From: Anisus vortex
Lineage: Eukaryota > Mollusca > Gastropoda > Planorbidae
Assembly (NCBI GenBank): GCA_949126835.1
Contig: OX421507.1
Span: 33,214,082-33,278,081 of the forward strand
Direction: 5' to 3'
DNA length: 64,000 bases
A program made the position numbers and the translations under genes. The notes beneath the pieces were generated by a model. It was not told the DNA's origin, ran no database searches, and worked only from the letters and a program-made list of their open reading frames with translations. Position 1 is the first letter of the stretch. Each line of letters begins with the position of its first letter. This document shows, in pieces, positions 1 through 15,688 of the stretch.

Positions 1-3000
1 AAATAATATTTCAACTAGTAGAAGTCATCAAATGAAGATACAATAAACTCAATCAAAATAATATTTCAACTAGTGGAAGTCATCAAATGAAGATACAATA
101 AACTCAATCAAAATAATATTTCAACTAGTAGAAGTCATCAAATGAAGATACAATAAACTCAATCAAAATACTATTTCAACTAGTGGAAGTCATCAAATGA
201 AGATACAATAAACTCAATCAAAATAATATTTCAACTAGTAGAAGTCATCAAATGAAGATACAATAAACTCAATCAAAATAATATTTCAACTAGTGGAAGT
301 CATCAAATGAAGATACAATAAACTCAATCAAAAAAATATTTCAACTAGTAGAAGTCATCAAATGAAGATACAATAAACTCAATCAAAATAATATTTCAAC
401 TAGTAGAAGTCATCAACTGAAGATACAATAAACTCAATCAAAATAATATTTCAACTAGTAGAAGTCATCAAATGAAGATACAATAAACTCAATCAAAATA
501 ATATTTCAACTAGTAGAAGTCATCAAATGAAGATACAATAAACTCAATCAAAATAATATTTCAACTAGTGGAAGTCATCAAATGTAGATACAATAAACTC
601 AATCAAAATAATATTTCAACTAGTGGAAGTCATCAAATGAAGATACAATAAACTCAATCAAAATAATATTTCAACTAGTGGAAGTCATCAAATGAAGATG
701 CAATAAACTCAATCAAAATAATATTTCAACTAGTAGAAGTCATCAAATGAAGATACAATAAACTCAATCAAAATAATATTTCAACTAGTAGAAATCATCA
801 AATGAAGATACAATAAACTCAATCAAAAAAATATTTCAACTAGTAGAAGTCATCAAATGAAGATACAATAAACTCAATCAAAATAATATTTCAACTAGTG
901 GAAGTCATCAAATGAAGATACAATAAACTCAATCAAAATAATATTTCAACTAGTAGAAGTCATCAAATGAAGATACAATAAACTCAATCAAAATAATATT
1001 TCAACTAGTAGAAGTCATCAAATGAAGATACAATAAACTCAATCAAAATAATATTTCAACTAGTAGAAGTCATCAAATGAAGATACAATAAACTCAATCA
1101 AAATAATATTTCAACTAGTAGAAGTCATCAAATGAAGATACAATAAACTCAATCAAAATAATATTTCAACTAGTGGAAGTCATCAAATGTAGATACAATA
1201 AACTCAATCAAAATAATATTTCAACTAGTGGAAGTCATCAAATGAAGATACAATAAACTCAATCAAAATAATATTTCAACTAGTGGAAGTCATCAAATGA
1301 AGATACAATAAACTCAATCAAAATAATATTTCAACTAGTAGAAGTCATCAAATGAAGATACAATAAACTCAATCAAAATGATATTTCAACTAGTAGAAGT
1401 CATCAAATGAAGATACAATAAACTCAATCAAAATAATATTTCAACTAGTAGAAGTCATCAAATGAAGATACAATAAACTCAATCAAAATAATATTTCAAC
1501 TAGTGGAAGTCATCAAATGAAGATACAATAAACTCAATCAAAATAATATTTCAACTAGTAGAAGTCATCAAATGAAGATACAATAAACTCAATCAAAATA
1601 ATATTTCAACTAGTAGAAGTCATCAAATGAAGATACAATAAACTCAATCAAAATAATATTTCAACTAGTGGAAGTCATCAAATGAAGATACAATAAACTC
1701 AATCAAAATAATATTTCAACTAGTAGAAGTCATCAAATGTAGATACAATAAACTCAATCAAAATAATATTTCAACTAGTGGAAGTCATCAAATGAAGATA
1801 CAATAAACTCAATCAAAATAATATTTCAACTAGTGGAAGTCATCAAATGAAGATACAATAAACTCAATCAAAATAATATTTCAACTAGTAGAAGTCATCA
1901 AATGAAGATACAATAAACTCAATCAAAATAATATTTCAACTAGTGGAAGTCATCAAATGGAGATACAATAAACTCAATCAAAATAATATTTCAACTAGTG
2001 GAAGTCATCAAATGAAGATACAATAAACTCAATCAAAATAATATTTCAACTAGTGGAAGTCATCAAATGAAGATACAATAAACTCAATCAAAATAATATT
2101 TCAACTAGTAGAAGTCATCAAATGAAGATACAATAAACTCAATCAAAATAATATTTCAACTAGTGGAAGTCATCAAATGAAGATACAATAAACTCAATCA
2201 AAATAATATTTCAACTAGTGGAAGTCATCAAATGAAGATACAATAAACTCAATCAAAATAATATTTCAACTAGTGGAAGTCATCAAATGAAGATACAATA
2301 AACTCAATCAAAAAAATATTTCAACTAGTAGAAGTCATCAAATGTAGATTAAAAAAAAATCAATCAAAATAATATTTCAACTAGTAGATGTCATCAAATG
2401 AAGATACTATAAACTCAATCAAAATAATATTTCAACTAGTAGAAGTCATCAAATGAAGATACAATAAACTCAATCAAAATAATATTTCAACTAGTAGAAG
2501 TCATCAAATGTAGATACAATAAACTCAATCAAAATAATATTTCAACTAGTAGAAGTCATCAAATGAAGATACAATAAACTCAATCAAAATAATATTTCAA
2601 CTAGTAGAAGTCATCAAATGAAGATACAATAAACTCAATCAAAATAATATTTCAACTAGTAGAAGTCATCAAATGAAGATACAATAAACTCAATCAAAAT
2701 AATATTTCAACTAGTAGAAGTCATCAAATGTAGATACAATAAACTCAATCAAAATAATATTTCAACTAGTAGAAGTCATCAAATGAAGATACAATAAACT
2801 CAATCAAAATAATATTTCAACTAGTAGAAGTCATCAAATGAAGATACAATAAACTCAATCAAAACAATATTTCAACTAGTGGAAGTCATCAAATGAAGAT
2901 ACAATAAACTCAATCAAAATAATATTTCAACTAGTAGAAGTCATCAAATGAAGATACAATAAACTCAATCAAAATAATATTTCAACTAGTAGAAGTCATC

Positions 3001-6000
3001 AAATGAAGATACAATAAACTCAATCAAAATAATATTTCAACTAGTGGAAGTCATCAAATGAAGATACAATAAACTCAATCAAAATAATATTTCAACTAGT
3101 AGAAGTCATCAAATGAAGATACAATAAACTCAATCAAAATAATATTTCAACTAGTAGAAGTCATCAAATGAAGATACAATAAACTCAATCAAAATAATAT
3201 TTCAACTAGTAGAAGTCATCAAATGTAGATACAATAAACTCAATCAAAATAATATTTCAACTAGTAGAAGTCATCAAATGAAGATACAATAAATTCAATC
3301 AAAATAATATTTCAACTAGTAGAAGTCATCAAATGAAGATACAATAAACTCAATCAAAATAATATTTCAACTAGTGGAAGTCATCAAATGAAGATACAAT
3401 AAACTCAATCAAAATAATATTTCAACTAGTAGAAGTCATCAAATGAAGATACAATAAACTCAATCAAAATAATATTTCAACTAGTAGAAGTCATCAAATG
3501 AAGATACAATAAACTCAATCAAAATAATATTTCAACTAGTAGAAATCATCAAATGAAGATACAATAAACTCAATCAAAAAAATATTTCAACTAGTAGAAG
3601 TCATCAAATGAAGATACAATAAACTCAATCAAAATAATATTTCAACTAGTGGAAGTCATCAAATGAAGATACAATAAACTCAATCAAAATAATATTTCAA
3701 CTAGTAGAAGTCATCAAATGAAGATACAATAAACTCAATCAAAATAATATTTCAACTAGTAGAAGTCATCAAATGAAGATACAATAAACTCAATCAAAAT
3801 AATATTTCAACTAGTAGAAGTCATCAAATGAAGATACAATAAACTCAATCAAAATAATATTTCAACTAGTAGAAGTCATCAAATGAAGATACAATAAACT
3901 CAATCAAAATAATATTTCAACTAGTGGAAGTCATCAAATGTAGATACAATAAACTCAATCAAAATAATATTTCAACTAGTGGAAGTCATCAAATGAAGAT
4001 ACAATAAACTCAATCAAAATAATATTTCAACTAGTGGAAGTCATCAAATGAAGATACAATAAACTCAATCAAAATAATATTTCAACTAGTAGAAGTCATC
4101 AAATGAAGATACAATAAACTCAATCAAAATGATATTTCAACTAGTAGAAGTCATCAAATGAAGATACAATAAACTCAATCAAAATAATATTTCAACTAGT
4201 AGAAGTCATCAAATGAAGATAAAATAAACTCAATCAAAATAATATTTCAACTAGTGGAAGTCATCAAATGAAGATACAATAAACTCAATCAAAATAATAT
4301 TTCAACTAGTAGAAGTCATCAAATGAAGATACAATAAACTCAATCAAAATAATATTTCAACTAGTAGAAGTCATCAAATGAAGATACAATAAACTCAATC
4401 AAAATAATATTTCAACTAGTGGAAGTCATCAAATGAAGATACAATAAACTCAATCAAAATAATATTTCAACTAGTAGAAGTCATCAAATGTAGATACAAT
4501 AAACTCAATCAAAATAATATTTCAACTAGTGGAAGTCATCAAATGAAGATACAATAAACTCAATCAAAATAATATTTCAACTAGTGGAAGTCATCAAATG
4601 AAGATACAATAAACTCAATCAAAATAATATTTCAACTAGTAGAAGTCATCAAATGAAGATACAATAAACTCAATCAAAATAATATTTCAACTAGTGGAAG
4701 TCATCAAATGAAGATACAATAAACTCAATCAAAATAATATTTCAACTAGTGGAAGTCATCAAATGAAGATACAATAAACTCAATCAAAATAATATTTCAA
4801 CTAGTGGAAGTCATCAAATGAAGATACAATAAACTCAATCAAAATAATATTTCAACTAGTAGAAGTCATCAAATGAAGATACAATAAACTCAATCAAAAT
4901 AATATTTCAACTAGTGGAAGTCATCAAATGAAGATACAATAAACTCAATCAAAATAATATTTCAACTAGTGGAAGTCATCAAATGAAGATACAATAAACT
5001 CAATCAAAATAATATTTAGACTAGTGGAAGTCATCAAATGAAGATACAATAAACTCAATCAAAATAATATTTCAACTAGTGGAAGTCATCAAATGAAGAT
5101 ACAATAAACTCAATCAAAATAATATTTCAACTAGTGGAAGTCATCAAATGAAGATACAATAAACTCAATCAAAATAATATTTCAACTAGTGGAAGTCATC
5201 AAATGAAGATACAATAAACTCAATCAAAATAATATTTCAACTAGTAGAAGTCATCAAATGAAGATACAATAAACTCAATCAAAATAATATTTCAACTAGT
5301 GGAAGTCATCAAATGAAGATACAAAAAACTCAATCAAAATAATATTTCAACTAGTGGAAGTCATCAAATGTAGATACAATAAACTCAATCAAAATAATAT
5401 TTCAACTAGTGGAAGTCATCAAATGAAGATACAATAAATTCAATCAAAATAATATTTCAACTAGTGGAAGTCATCAAATGAAGATACAATAAACTCAATC
5501 AAAATAATATTTCAACTAGTAGAAGTCATCAAATGAAGATACAATAAACTCAATCAAAATAATATTTCAACTAGTGGAAGTCATCAAATGAAGATACAAT
5601 AAACTCAATCAAAATAATATTTCAACTAGTGGAAGTCATCAAATGAAGATACAATAAACTCAATCAAAATAATATTTCAACTAGTGGAAGTCATCAAATG
5701 AAGATACAATAAACTCAATCAAAATAATATTTCAACTAGTGGAAGTCATCAAATGAAGATACAATAAACTCAATCAAAATAATATTTCAACTAGTGGAAG
5801 TCATCAAATGAAGATACAATAAACTCAATCAAAATAATATTTCAACTAGTAGAAGTCATCAAATGAAGATACAATAAACTCAATCAAAATAATATTTCAA
5901 CTAGTGGAAGTCATCAAATGAAGATACAAAAAACTCAATCAAAATAATATTTCAACTAGTGGAAGTCATCAAATGTAGATACAATAAACTCAATCAAAAT

Positions 6001-9000
6001 AATATTTCAACTAGTGGAAGTCATCAAATGAAGATACAATAAATTCAATCAAAATAATATTTCAACTAGTGGAAGTCATCAAATGAAGATACAATAAACT
6101 CAATCAAAATAATATTTCAACTAGTAGAAGTCATCAAATGAAGATACAATAAACTCAATCAAAATAATATTTCAACTAGTGGAAGTCATCAAATGAAGAT
6201 ACAATAAACTCAATCAAAATAATATTTCAACTAGTGGAAGTCATCAAATGAAGATACAATAAACTCAATCAAAATAATATTTCAACTAGTGGAAGTCATC
6301 AAATGAAGATACAATAAACTCAATCAAAATAATATTTCAACTAGTAGAAGTCATCAAATGAAGATACAATAAACTCAATCAAAATAATATTTCAACTAGT
6401 GGAAGTCATCAAATGAAGATACAATAAACTCAATCAAAATAATATTTCAACTAGTGGAAGTCATCAAATGAACATACAATAAACTCAATCAAAATAATAT
6501 TTCAACTAGTGGAAGTCATCAAATGAAGATACAATAAACTCAATCAAAATAATATTTCAACTAGTGGAAGTCATCAAATGAAGATACAATAAACTCAATC
6601 AAAATAATATTTCAACTAGTAGAAGTCATCAAATGAAGATACAATAAACTCAATCAAAATAATATTTCAACTAGTAGAAGTCATCAAATGAAGATACAAT
6701 AAACTCAATCAAAATAATATTTCAACTAGTGGAAGTCATCAAATGAAGATACAATAAACTCAATCAAAATAATATTTCAACTAGTGGAAGTCATCAAATG
6801 AAGATACAATAAACTCAATCAAAATAATATTTCAACTAGTGGAAGTCATCAAATGAAGATACAATAAACTCAATCAAAATAATATTTCAACTAGTAGAAG
6901 TCATCAAATGTAGATACAATAAACTCAATCAAAATAATATTTCAACTAGTAGAAGTCATCAAATGAAGATACAATAAACTCAATCAAAATAATATTTCAA
7001 CTAGTAGAAGTCATCAAATGAAGATACAATAAACTCAATCAAAATAATATTTCAACTAGTAGAAGTCATCAAATGAAGATACAATAAACTCAATCAAAAT
7101 AATATTTCAACTAGTAGAAGTCATCAAATGAAGATACAATAAACTCAATCAAAATAATATTTCAACTAGTAGAAGTCATCAAATGAAGATACAATAAATT
7201 CAATCAAAATAATATTTCAACTAGTAGAAGTCATCAAATGAAGATACAATAAACTCAATCAAAATAATATTTCAACTAGTGGAAGTCATCAAATGAAGAT
7301 ACAATAAACTCAATCAAAATAATATTTCAACTAGTAGAAGTCATCAAATGAAGATACAATAAACTCAATCAAAATAATATTTCAACTAGTAGAAGTCATC
7401 AAATGAAGATACAATAAACTCAATCAAAATACTATTTCAACTAGTGGAAGTCATCAAATGAAGATACAATAAACTCAATCAAAATAATATTTCAACTAGT
7501 AGAAGTCATCAAATGAAGATACAATAAACTCAATCAAAATAATATTTCAACTAGTGGAAGTCATCAAATGAAGATACAATAAACTCAATCAAAAAAATAT
7601 TTCAACTAGTAGAAGTCATCAAATGAAGATACAATAAACTCAATCAAAATAATATTTCAACTAGTAGAAGTCATCAACTGAAGATACAATAAACTCAATC
7701 AAAATAATATTTCAACTAGTAGAAGTCATCAAATGAAGATACAATAAACTCAATCAAAATAATATTTCAACTAGTAGAAGTCATCAAATGAAGATACAAT
7801 AAACTCAATCAAAATAATATTTCAACTAGTGGAAGTCATCAAATGTAGATACAATAAACTCAATCAAAATAATATTTCAACTAGTGGAAGTCATCAAATG
7901 AAGATACAATAAACTCAATCAAAATAATATTTCAACTAGTGGAAGTCATCAAATGAAGATACAATAAACTCAATCAAAATAATATTTCAACTAGTAGAAG
8001 TCATCAAATGAAGATACAATAAACTCAATCAAAATAATATTTCAACTAGTAGAAATCATCAAATGAAGATACAATAAACTCAATCAAAAAAATATTTCAA
8101 CTAGTAGAAGTCATCAAATGAAGATACAATAAACTCAATCAAAATAATATTTCAACTAGTGGAAGTCATCAAATGAAGATACAATAAACTCAATCAAAAT
8201 AATATTTCAACTAGTAGAAGTCATCAAATGAAGATACAATAAACTCAATCAAAATAATATTTCAACTAGTAGAAGTCATCAAATGAAGATACAATAAACT
8301 CAATCAAAATAATATTTCAACTAGTAGAAGTCATCAAATGAAGATACAATAAACTCAATCAAAATAATATTTCAACTAGTAGAAGTCATCAAATGAAGAT
8401 ACAATAAACTCAATCAAAATAATATTTCAACTAGTGGAAGTCATCAAATGTAGATACAATAAACTCAATCAAAATAATATTTCAACTAGTGGAAGTCATC
8501 AAATGAAGATACAATAAACTCAATCAAAATAATATTTCAACTAGTGGAAGTCATCAAATGAAGATACAATAAACTCAATCAAAATAATATTTCAACTAGT
8601 AGAAGTCATCAAATGAAGATACAATAAACTCAATCAAAATGATATTTCAACTAGTAGAAGTCATCAAATGAAGATACAATAAACTCAATCAAAATAATAT
8701 TTCAACTAGTAGAAGTCATCAAATGAAGATACAATAAACTCAATCAAAATAATATTTCAACTAGTGGAAGTCATCAAATGAAGATACAATAAACTCAATC
8801 AAAATAATATTTCAACTAGTAGAAGTCATCAAATGAAGATACAATAAACTCAATCAAAATAATATTTCAACTAGTAGAAGTCATCAAATGAAGATACAAT
8901 AAACTCAATCAAAATAATATTTCAACTAGTGGAAGTCATCAAATGAAGATACAATAAACTCAATCAAAATAATATTTCAACTAGTAGAAGTCATCAAATG

Positions 9001-12000
9001 TAGATACAATAAACTCAATCAAAATAATATTTCAACTAGTGGAAGTCATCAAATGAAGATACAATAAACTCAATCAAAATAATATTTCAACTAGTGGAAG
9101 TCATCAAATGAAGATACAATAAACTCAATCAAAATAATATTTCAACTAGTAGAAGTCATCAAATGAAGATACAATAAACTCAATCAAAATAATATTTCAA
9201 CTAGTGGAAGTCATCAAATGAAGATACAATAAACTCAATCAAAATAATATTTCAACTAGTGGAAGTCATCAAATGAAGATACAATAAACTCAATCAAAAT
9301 AATATTTCAACTAGTGGAAGTCATCAAATGAAGATACAATAAACTCAATCAAAATAATATTTCAACTAGTAGAAGTCATCAAATGAAGATACAATAAACT
9401 CAATCAAAATAATATTTCAACTAGTGGAAGTCATCAAATGAAGATACAATAAACTCAATCAAAATAATATTTCAACTAGTAGAAGTCATCAAATGAAGAT
9501 ACAATAAACTCAATCAAAATAATATTTCAACTAGTGGAAGTCATCAAATGTAGATACAATAAACTCAATCAAAATAATATTTCAACTAGTGGAAGTCATC
9601 AAATGAAGATACAATAAACTCAATCAAAATAATATTTCAACTAGTGGAAGTCATCAAATGAAGATACAATAAACTCAATCAAAATAATATTTCAACTAGT
9701 GGAAGTCATCAAATGAAGATACAATAAACTCAATCAAAATAATATTTCAACTAGTGGAAGTCATCAAATGAAGATACAATAAACTCAATCAAAATAATAT
9801 TTCAACTAGTGGAAGTCATCAAATGAAGATACAATAAACTCAATCAAAATAATATTTCAACTAGTAGAAGTCATCAAATGAAGATACAATAAACTCAATT
9901 AAAATAATATTTCAACTAGTGGAAGTCATCAAATGAAGATACAAAAAACTCAATCAAAATAATATTTCAACTAGTGGAAGTCATCAAATGTAGATACAAT
10001 AAACTCAATCAAAATAATATTTCAACTAGTGGAAGTCATCAAATGAAGATACAATAAATTCAATCAAAATAATATTTCAACTAGTAGAAGTCATCAAATG
10101 TAGATACAATAAACTCAATCAAAATAATATTTCAACTAGTGGAAGTCATCAAATGAAGATACAATAAACTCAATCAAAATAATATTTCAACTAGTGGAAG
10201 TCATCAAATGAAGATACAATAAACTCAATCAAAATAATATTTCAACTAGTAGAAGTCATCAAATGAAGATACAATAAACTCAATCAAAATAATATTTCAA
10301 CTAGTAGAAGTCATCAAATGAAGATACAAAAAACTCAATCAAAATAATATTTCAACTAGTGGAAGTCATCAAATGAAGATACAATAAACTCAATCAAAAT
10401 AATATTTCAACTAGTAGAAGTCATCAAATGAAGATACAATAAACTCAATCAAAATAATATTTCAACTAGTGGAAGTCATCAAATGAAGATACAATAAACT
10501 CAATCAAAATAATATTTCAACTAGTGGAAGTCATCAAATGAAGATACAATAAACTCAATCAAAATAATATTTCAACTAGTAGAAGTCATCAAATGAAGAT
10601 ACAATAAACTCAATCAAAATAATATTTCAACTAGTGGAAGTCATCAAATGTAGATACAATAAACTCAATCAAAATAATATTTCAACTAGTAGAAGTCATC
10701 AAATGAAGATACAATAAACTCAATCAAAATAATAATTCAACTAGTAGAAGTCATCAAATGAAGATACAATAAACTCAATCAAAATAATATTTCAACTAGT
10801 AGAAGTCATCAAATGAAGATACAATAAACTCAATCAAAATAATATTTCAACTAGTAGAAGATATCAAATGAAGATACAATAAACTCAATCAAAATAATAT
10901 TTTAACTAGTGGAAGTCATCAAATGAAGATACAATAAACTCAATCAAAATAATATTTCAACTAGTAGAAGTCATCAAATGAAGATACAATAAACTCAATC
11001 AAAATAATATTTCAACTAGTAGAAGTTATCAAATGAAGATACAATAAACTCAATCAAAATAATATTTCAACTAGTGGAAGTCATCAAATGAAGATGCAAT
11101 AAACTCAATCAAAATAATATTTCAACTAGTGGAAGTCATCAAATGAAGATACAGTAAACTCAATCAAAATAATATTTCAACTAGTAGAAGTCATCAAATG
11201 AAGATACAATAAACTCAATCAAAATAATATTTCAACTAGTAGAAGTCATCAAATGAAGATACAATAAACTCAATCAAAATAATATTTCAACTAGTGGAAG
11301 TCATCAAATGTAGATACAATAAACTCAATCAAAATAATATTTCAACTAGTAGAAGTCATCAAATGAAGATACAATAAACTCAATCAAAATAATATTTCAA
11401 CTAGTAGAAGTTATCAAATGAAGATACAATAAACTCAATCAAAATAATATTTCAACTAGTAGAAGTCATCAAATGAAGATACAATAAACTCAATCAAAAT
11501 AATATTTCAACTAGTAGAAGTCATCAAATGAAGATACAATAAACTCAATCAAAATAATATTTCAACTAGTGGAAGTCATCAAATGAAGATACAATAAACT
11601 CAATCAAAATAATATTTCAACTAGTAGAAGTCATCAAATGAAGATACAATAAACTCAATCAAAATAATATTTCAACTAGTAGAAGTCATCAAATGAAGAT
11701 ACAATAAACTCAATCAAAATAATATTTCAACTAGTGGAAGTCATCAAATGAAGATACAATAAACTCAATCAAAATAATATTTCAACTAGTAGAAGTCATC
11801 AAATGAAGATACAATAAACTCAATCAAAATAATATTTCAACTAGCAGAAGTCATCAAATGAAGATACAATAAACTCAATCAAAATAATATTTCAACTAGT
11901 GGAAGTCATCAAATGAAGATACAATAAACTCAATCAAAATAATATTTCAACTAGTGGAAGTCATCAAATGAAGATACAATAAACTCAATCAAAATAATAT

Positions 12001-12036
12001 TTCAACTAGCAGAAGTCATCAAATGAAGATACAATA
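1..12036. repeat. Giant 55-bp satellite array, about 219 copies
   Basis: A head-to-tail array of a 55-bp AT-rich unit fills the window from its first base, so the array probably continues to the left. Each unit contains nearly all of the motif atatttcaactagtagaag, including an ACTAGT hexamer, and ends with aaactcaatca. Copies differ mainly at a few positions (tagtaga/tagtgga, aatgaag/aatgtag). One unit near 2345 is 56 bp and contains a run of A. There is no open reading frame because stops fall in every frame. Shared rare variants show that multi-unit blocks were copied inside the array. It ends abruptly at 12036 in unrelated sequence. Confidence 0.97.
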
Positions 12037-13050
12037 GAACAAAGAAGGAAAGAAATAAGACAAATGAAAAAAGAATTGTTTACATTGTAATATGCCTAGC
12101 AGTGAATAATATTCCAATCAACTTGTTTAAATCGTGAGCCTAGTCTAAGGTGCCTGGTTAAAAGTAAAATATAGAAATAAAAAAGTAAATGAGAAATATA
12201 AATAAATTATGCAAATTTGTTTCCTTTAGTACTATTCTTTGTCATTTTCTGTCAAACATTAATTTAACAATAGTAAATAATATTGACGTCTGCAAATATG
12301 ACATGTCTGCGTGTATTCTAATTTTAGCTCTTTGGCCGTTAATATTTTGTAGGTCGCGTTTTATACTTTTTAAACCGAACCATTTGATTGCTGGGTGAAT
12401 TATTCCCAGGACTGATGACGGTCCGTTGCCTGCAGTTTGAGACAAATTCGGTTAAATGTGAGTTGATAGACGAAAGCAAAGGTGTAATATATTGAAACGT
12501 AATACTACTAATAGTAATATGCATGAATGTCAAAAACATTGGTCTATTTTTGTACGACAACAGATTTAGCTGTGGTACTCCGCTTTCTGATTGCATGTCA
12601 GGAAATTGCTTTCTCTGATCTTTTAAAACCTGTTTAATTAAAAAAAAAGATTCATGAAGAGAACTCCTACCTCGCTATTTATCCAGGTTTACCGCCCTTT
12701 GAGAAGTCAACCGGATAGAGCCAGATTCTGCTCACGTAATACCCAATGCCTGTTTGCTGTGTGTGAGTGGTCACAGAACGTCCGTAAAGATAAAGATCGG
12801 TGCATATTTATTCCTTCAGGGTGAGTCGATGTTGTCAAACAAAGTTTTTCTGTTTCATTGTTAGAATTACATTCTCAGTTGATTATATTGTCACTAACAA
12901 AAAAAACAACAAACAGCATAAGGTGGCAACACCAAAACGAGATTGTCCATCGACACGGAAGAGGTCAGCACGGGTGACCAAGGATGTGTAACGAGGGGTC
13001 ATGAATGTGTGACGGACAGTCAGGAAGAGAGTGGAAGGAAAACGGTGTTA
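12037..13050. other. Non-coding spacer between two satellite arrays
   Basis: About 1 kb of AT-rich sequence with only short unconvincing open frames on either strand. I recognise no gene, RNA or transposon here. It separates the 55-bp satellite from the 52/43-bp array. Confidence 0.5.
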
Positions 13051-15688
13051 GAGATTATGTATAGAATGTTAGAATGAATGATGTGATTTATGGAACGTGA
13101 AGTGAGATACGTATATAATGTTAGAATAGATGATGTCATTCATGGAACGTGAAGTGATATATGTATATAATGTTAGAATAGTTGGATTCATGGAACGTGA
13201 AGTGAGATATGTATAGAATGTTAGAATGAATTATGTGATTCATGGAACGTGAAGTGAGATATGTTAGAATGAATTATGTGATTCATGGAACGTGAAGTGA
13301 GATATGTATAGAATGTAAAGAATGAATTATGTGATTCATGGAACGTGAAGTGAGATATGTTAGAATGAATGATGTGATTCATGGAACGTGAAGTGAGATA
13401 TGTATAGAATGTTAGAATGAATTATGTGATTCATGGAACGTGAAGTGAGATATGTATAGAATGTTAGAATGAATTATGTGATTCATGGAACGTGAAGTGA
13501 GATATGTATAGAATGTTAGAATGAATTATGTGATTCATGGAACGTGAAGTGAGATATGTTAGAATGAATTATGTGATTCATGGAACGTGAAGTGAGATAT
13601 GTATAGAATGTAAAGAATGAATTATGTGATTCATGGAACGTGAAGTGAGATATGTTAGAATGAATGATGTGATTCATGGAACGTGAAGTGAGATATGTAT
13701 AGAATGTTAGAATGAATTATGTGATTCATGGAACGTGAAGTGAGATATGTTAGAATGAATGATGTGATTCATGGAACGTGAAGTGAGATATGTATAGAAT
13801 GTTAGAATGAATTATGTGATTCATGGAACGTGAAGTGAGATATGTATAGAATCTTAGAATGAATTATGTGATTCATGGAACGTGAAGTGAGATATGTATA
13901 GAATGTTAGAATGAATTATGTGATTCATGGAACGTGAAGTGTGATATGTTAGAATGAATGATGTGATTCATGGAACGTGAAGTGAGATATGTATAGAATG
14001 TTAGAATGAATTATGTGATTCATGGAACATGAAGTGAGATATGTTAGAATGAATGATGTGATTAATGGAACGTGAAGTGGGATATGTATAGAATGTTAGA
14101 ATGAATTATGTGATTCATGGATCAAGAAGTGAGATATGTATAGAATGTTAGAATGAATGATGTGATTCATGGAACGTGAAGTGAGATATGTATAGAATGT
14201 TAGAATGAATTATGTGATTCATGGAACGTTAAGTGAGATATGTTAGAATGAATGATGTGATTCATGGAACGTGAAGTGAGATATGTATAGAATGTTAGAA
14301 TGAATTATGTGATTCATGCAACGTGAAGTGAGATATGTATAGAATGTTAGAATGAATTATGTGATTCATGGAACGTGAAGTGAGATATGTTAGAATGAAT
14401 GATGTGATTCATGGAACGTGAAGTGAGATATGTATAGAATGTTAGAATGAATTATGTGATTCATGGAACGTTAAGTGAGATATGTTAGAATGAATGATGT
14501 GATTCATGGAACGTGAAGTGAGATATGTATAGAATGTTAGAATGAATGATGTGATTCATGGAACGTGAAGTGAATTATGTATAGAATGTTAGAATGAATG
14601 ATGTGATTCATGGAACGTGAAGTGAGATATGTATATAATGTTAGAATAGATGATGTGATTCATGGAACGTGAAGTGAGATATGTATAGAATGTTAGAATG
14701 AATTATGTGATTCATGGAACGTTAAGTGAGATATGTTAGAATGAATGATGTGATTCATGGAACTTGAAGTGAGATATGTATAGAATGTTAGAATGAATTA
14801 TGTGATTCATGGAACGTGAAGTGAGATATGTTAGAATGAATGATGTGATTCATGGAACGTAAAGTGAGATATGTATAGAATGTTAGAATATATGATGTGA
14901 TTCATGGAACGTGAAGTGAGATATGTATAGAATGTTAGAATAGATGATGTGATTCATGGAACGTGAAGTGAGATATGTATAGAATGTTAGAATAGATGAT
15001 GTGATTCATGGAACGTGGAGTGAGATATGTATAGAATGTTAGAATAGATGGATTCATGGAACGTGAAGTGAGATATGTATAGAATGTTAGAATAGATGAT
15101 GTGATTCATGGAACGTGAAGTGAGATATGTATAGATTGTTAGAATAGATGATGTGATTCATGGAACGTGAAGTGAGATATGTATAGAATGTTAGAATAGA
15201 TGATGTGATTCATGGAACGTGAAGTGAGATATGTATAGAATGTTAGAATAGATGGATTCATGGAACGTGAAGTGAGATATGTATAGAATGTTAGAATAGA
15301 TGATGTGATTCATGGAACGTGAAGTGAGATATGTATAGATTGTTAGAATAGATGATGTGATTCATGGAACGTGAAGTGAGATATGTATAGAATGTTAGAA
15401 TAGATGATGTGATTCATGGAACGTGAAGTGAGATATGTATAGAATGTTAGAATAGATGGATTCATGGAACGAGAAGTGAGATATGTATAGAATGTTAGAA
15501 TAGATGATGTGATTCATGGAACGTGGAGTGAGATATGTATAGAATGTTAGAATAGATGATGTGATTCATGGAACGTGAAGTGAGATATGTATAGAATGTT
15601 AGAATAGATGATGTGATTCATGGAACGTGGAGTGAGATATGTATAGAATGTTATAATAGATGGATTAATGGAAAGTGAAGTGAGATCA
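13051..15688. repeat. Tandem array of mixed 52-bp and 43-bp units
   Basis: About 2.6 kb of tandem units built around gattcatggaacgtgaagtg. The long form has gatatgtatagaatgttaga and is 52 bp. The short form lacks nine bases (gatatgttagaat) and is 43 bp. The two forms alternate irregularly in the left two thirds. The right third (from about 14870) is more homogeneous, with tagatgatgtgatt, and shows a further shortened variant (tagatggattc). I estimate 50-55 copies. No open frame runs through it. Confidence 0.95.

Noticed and set aside
1..12036. CRISPR array
   Set aside because: Units are contiguous with no unique spacers, and the setting is eukaryotic.
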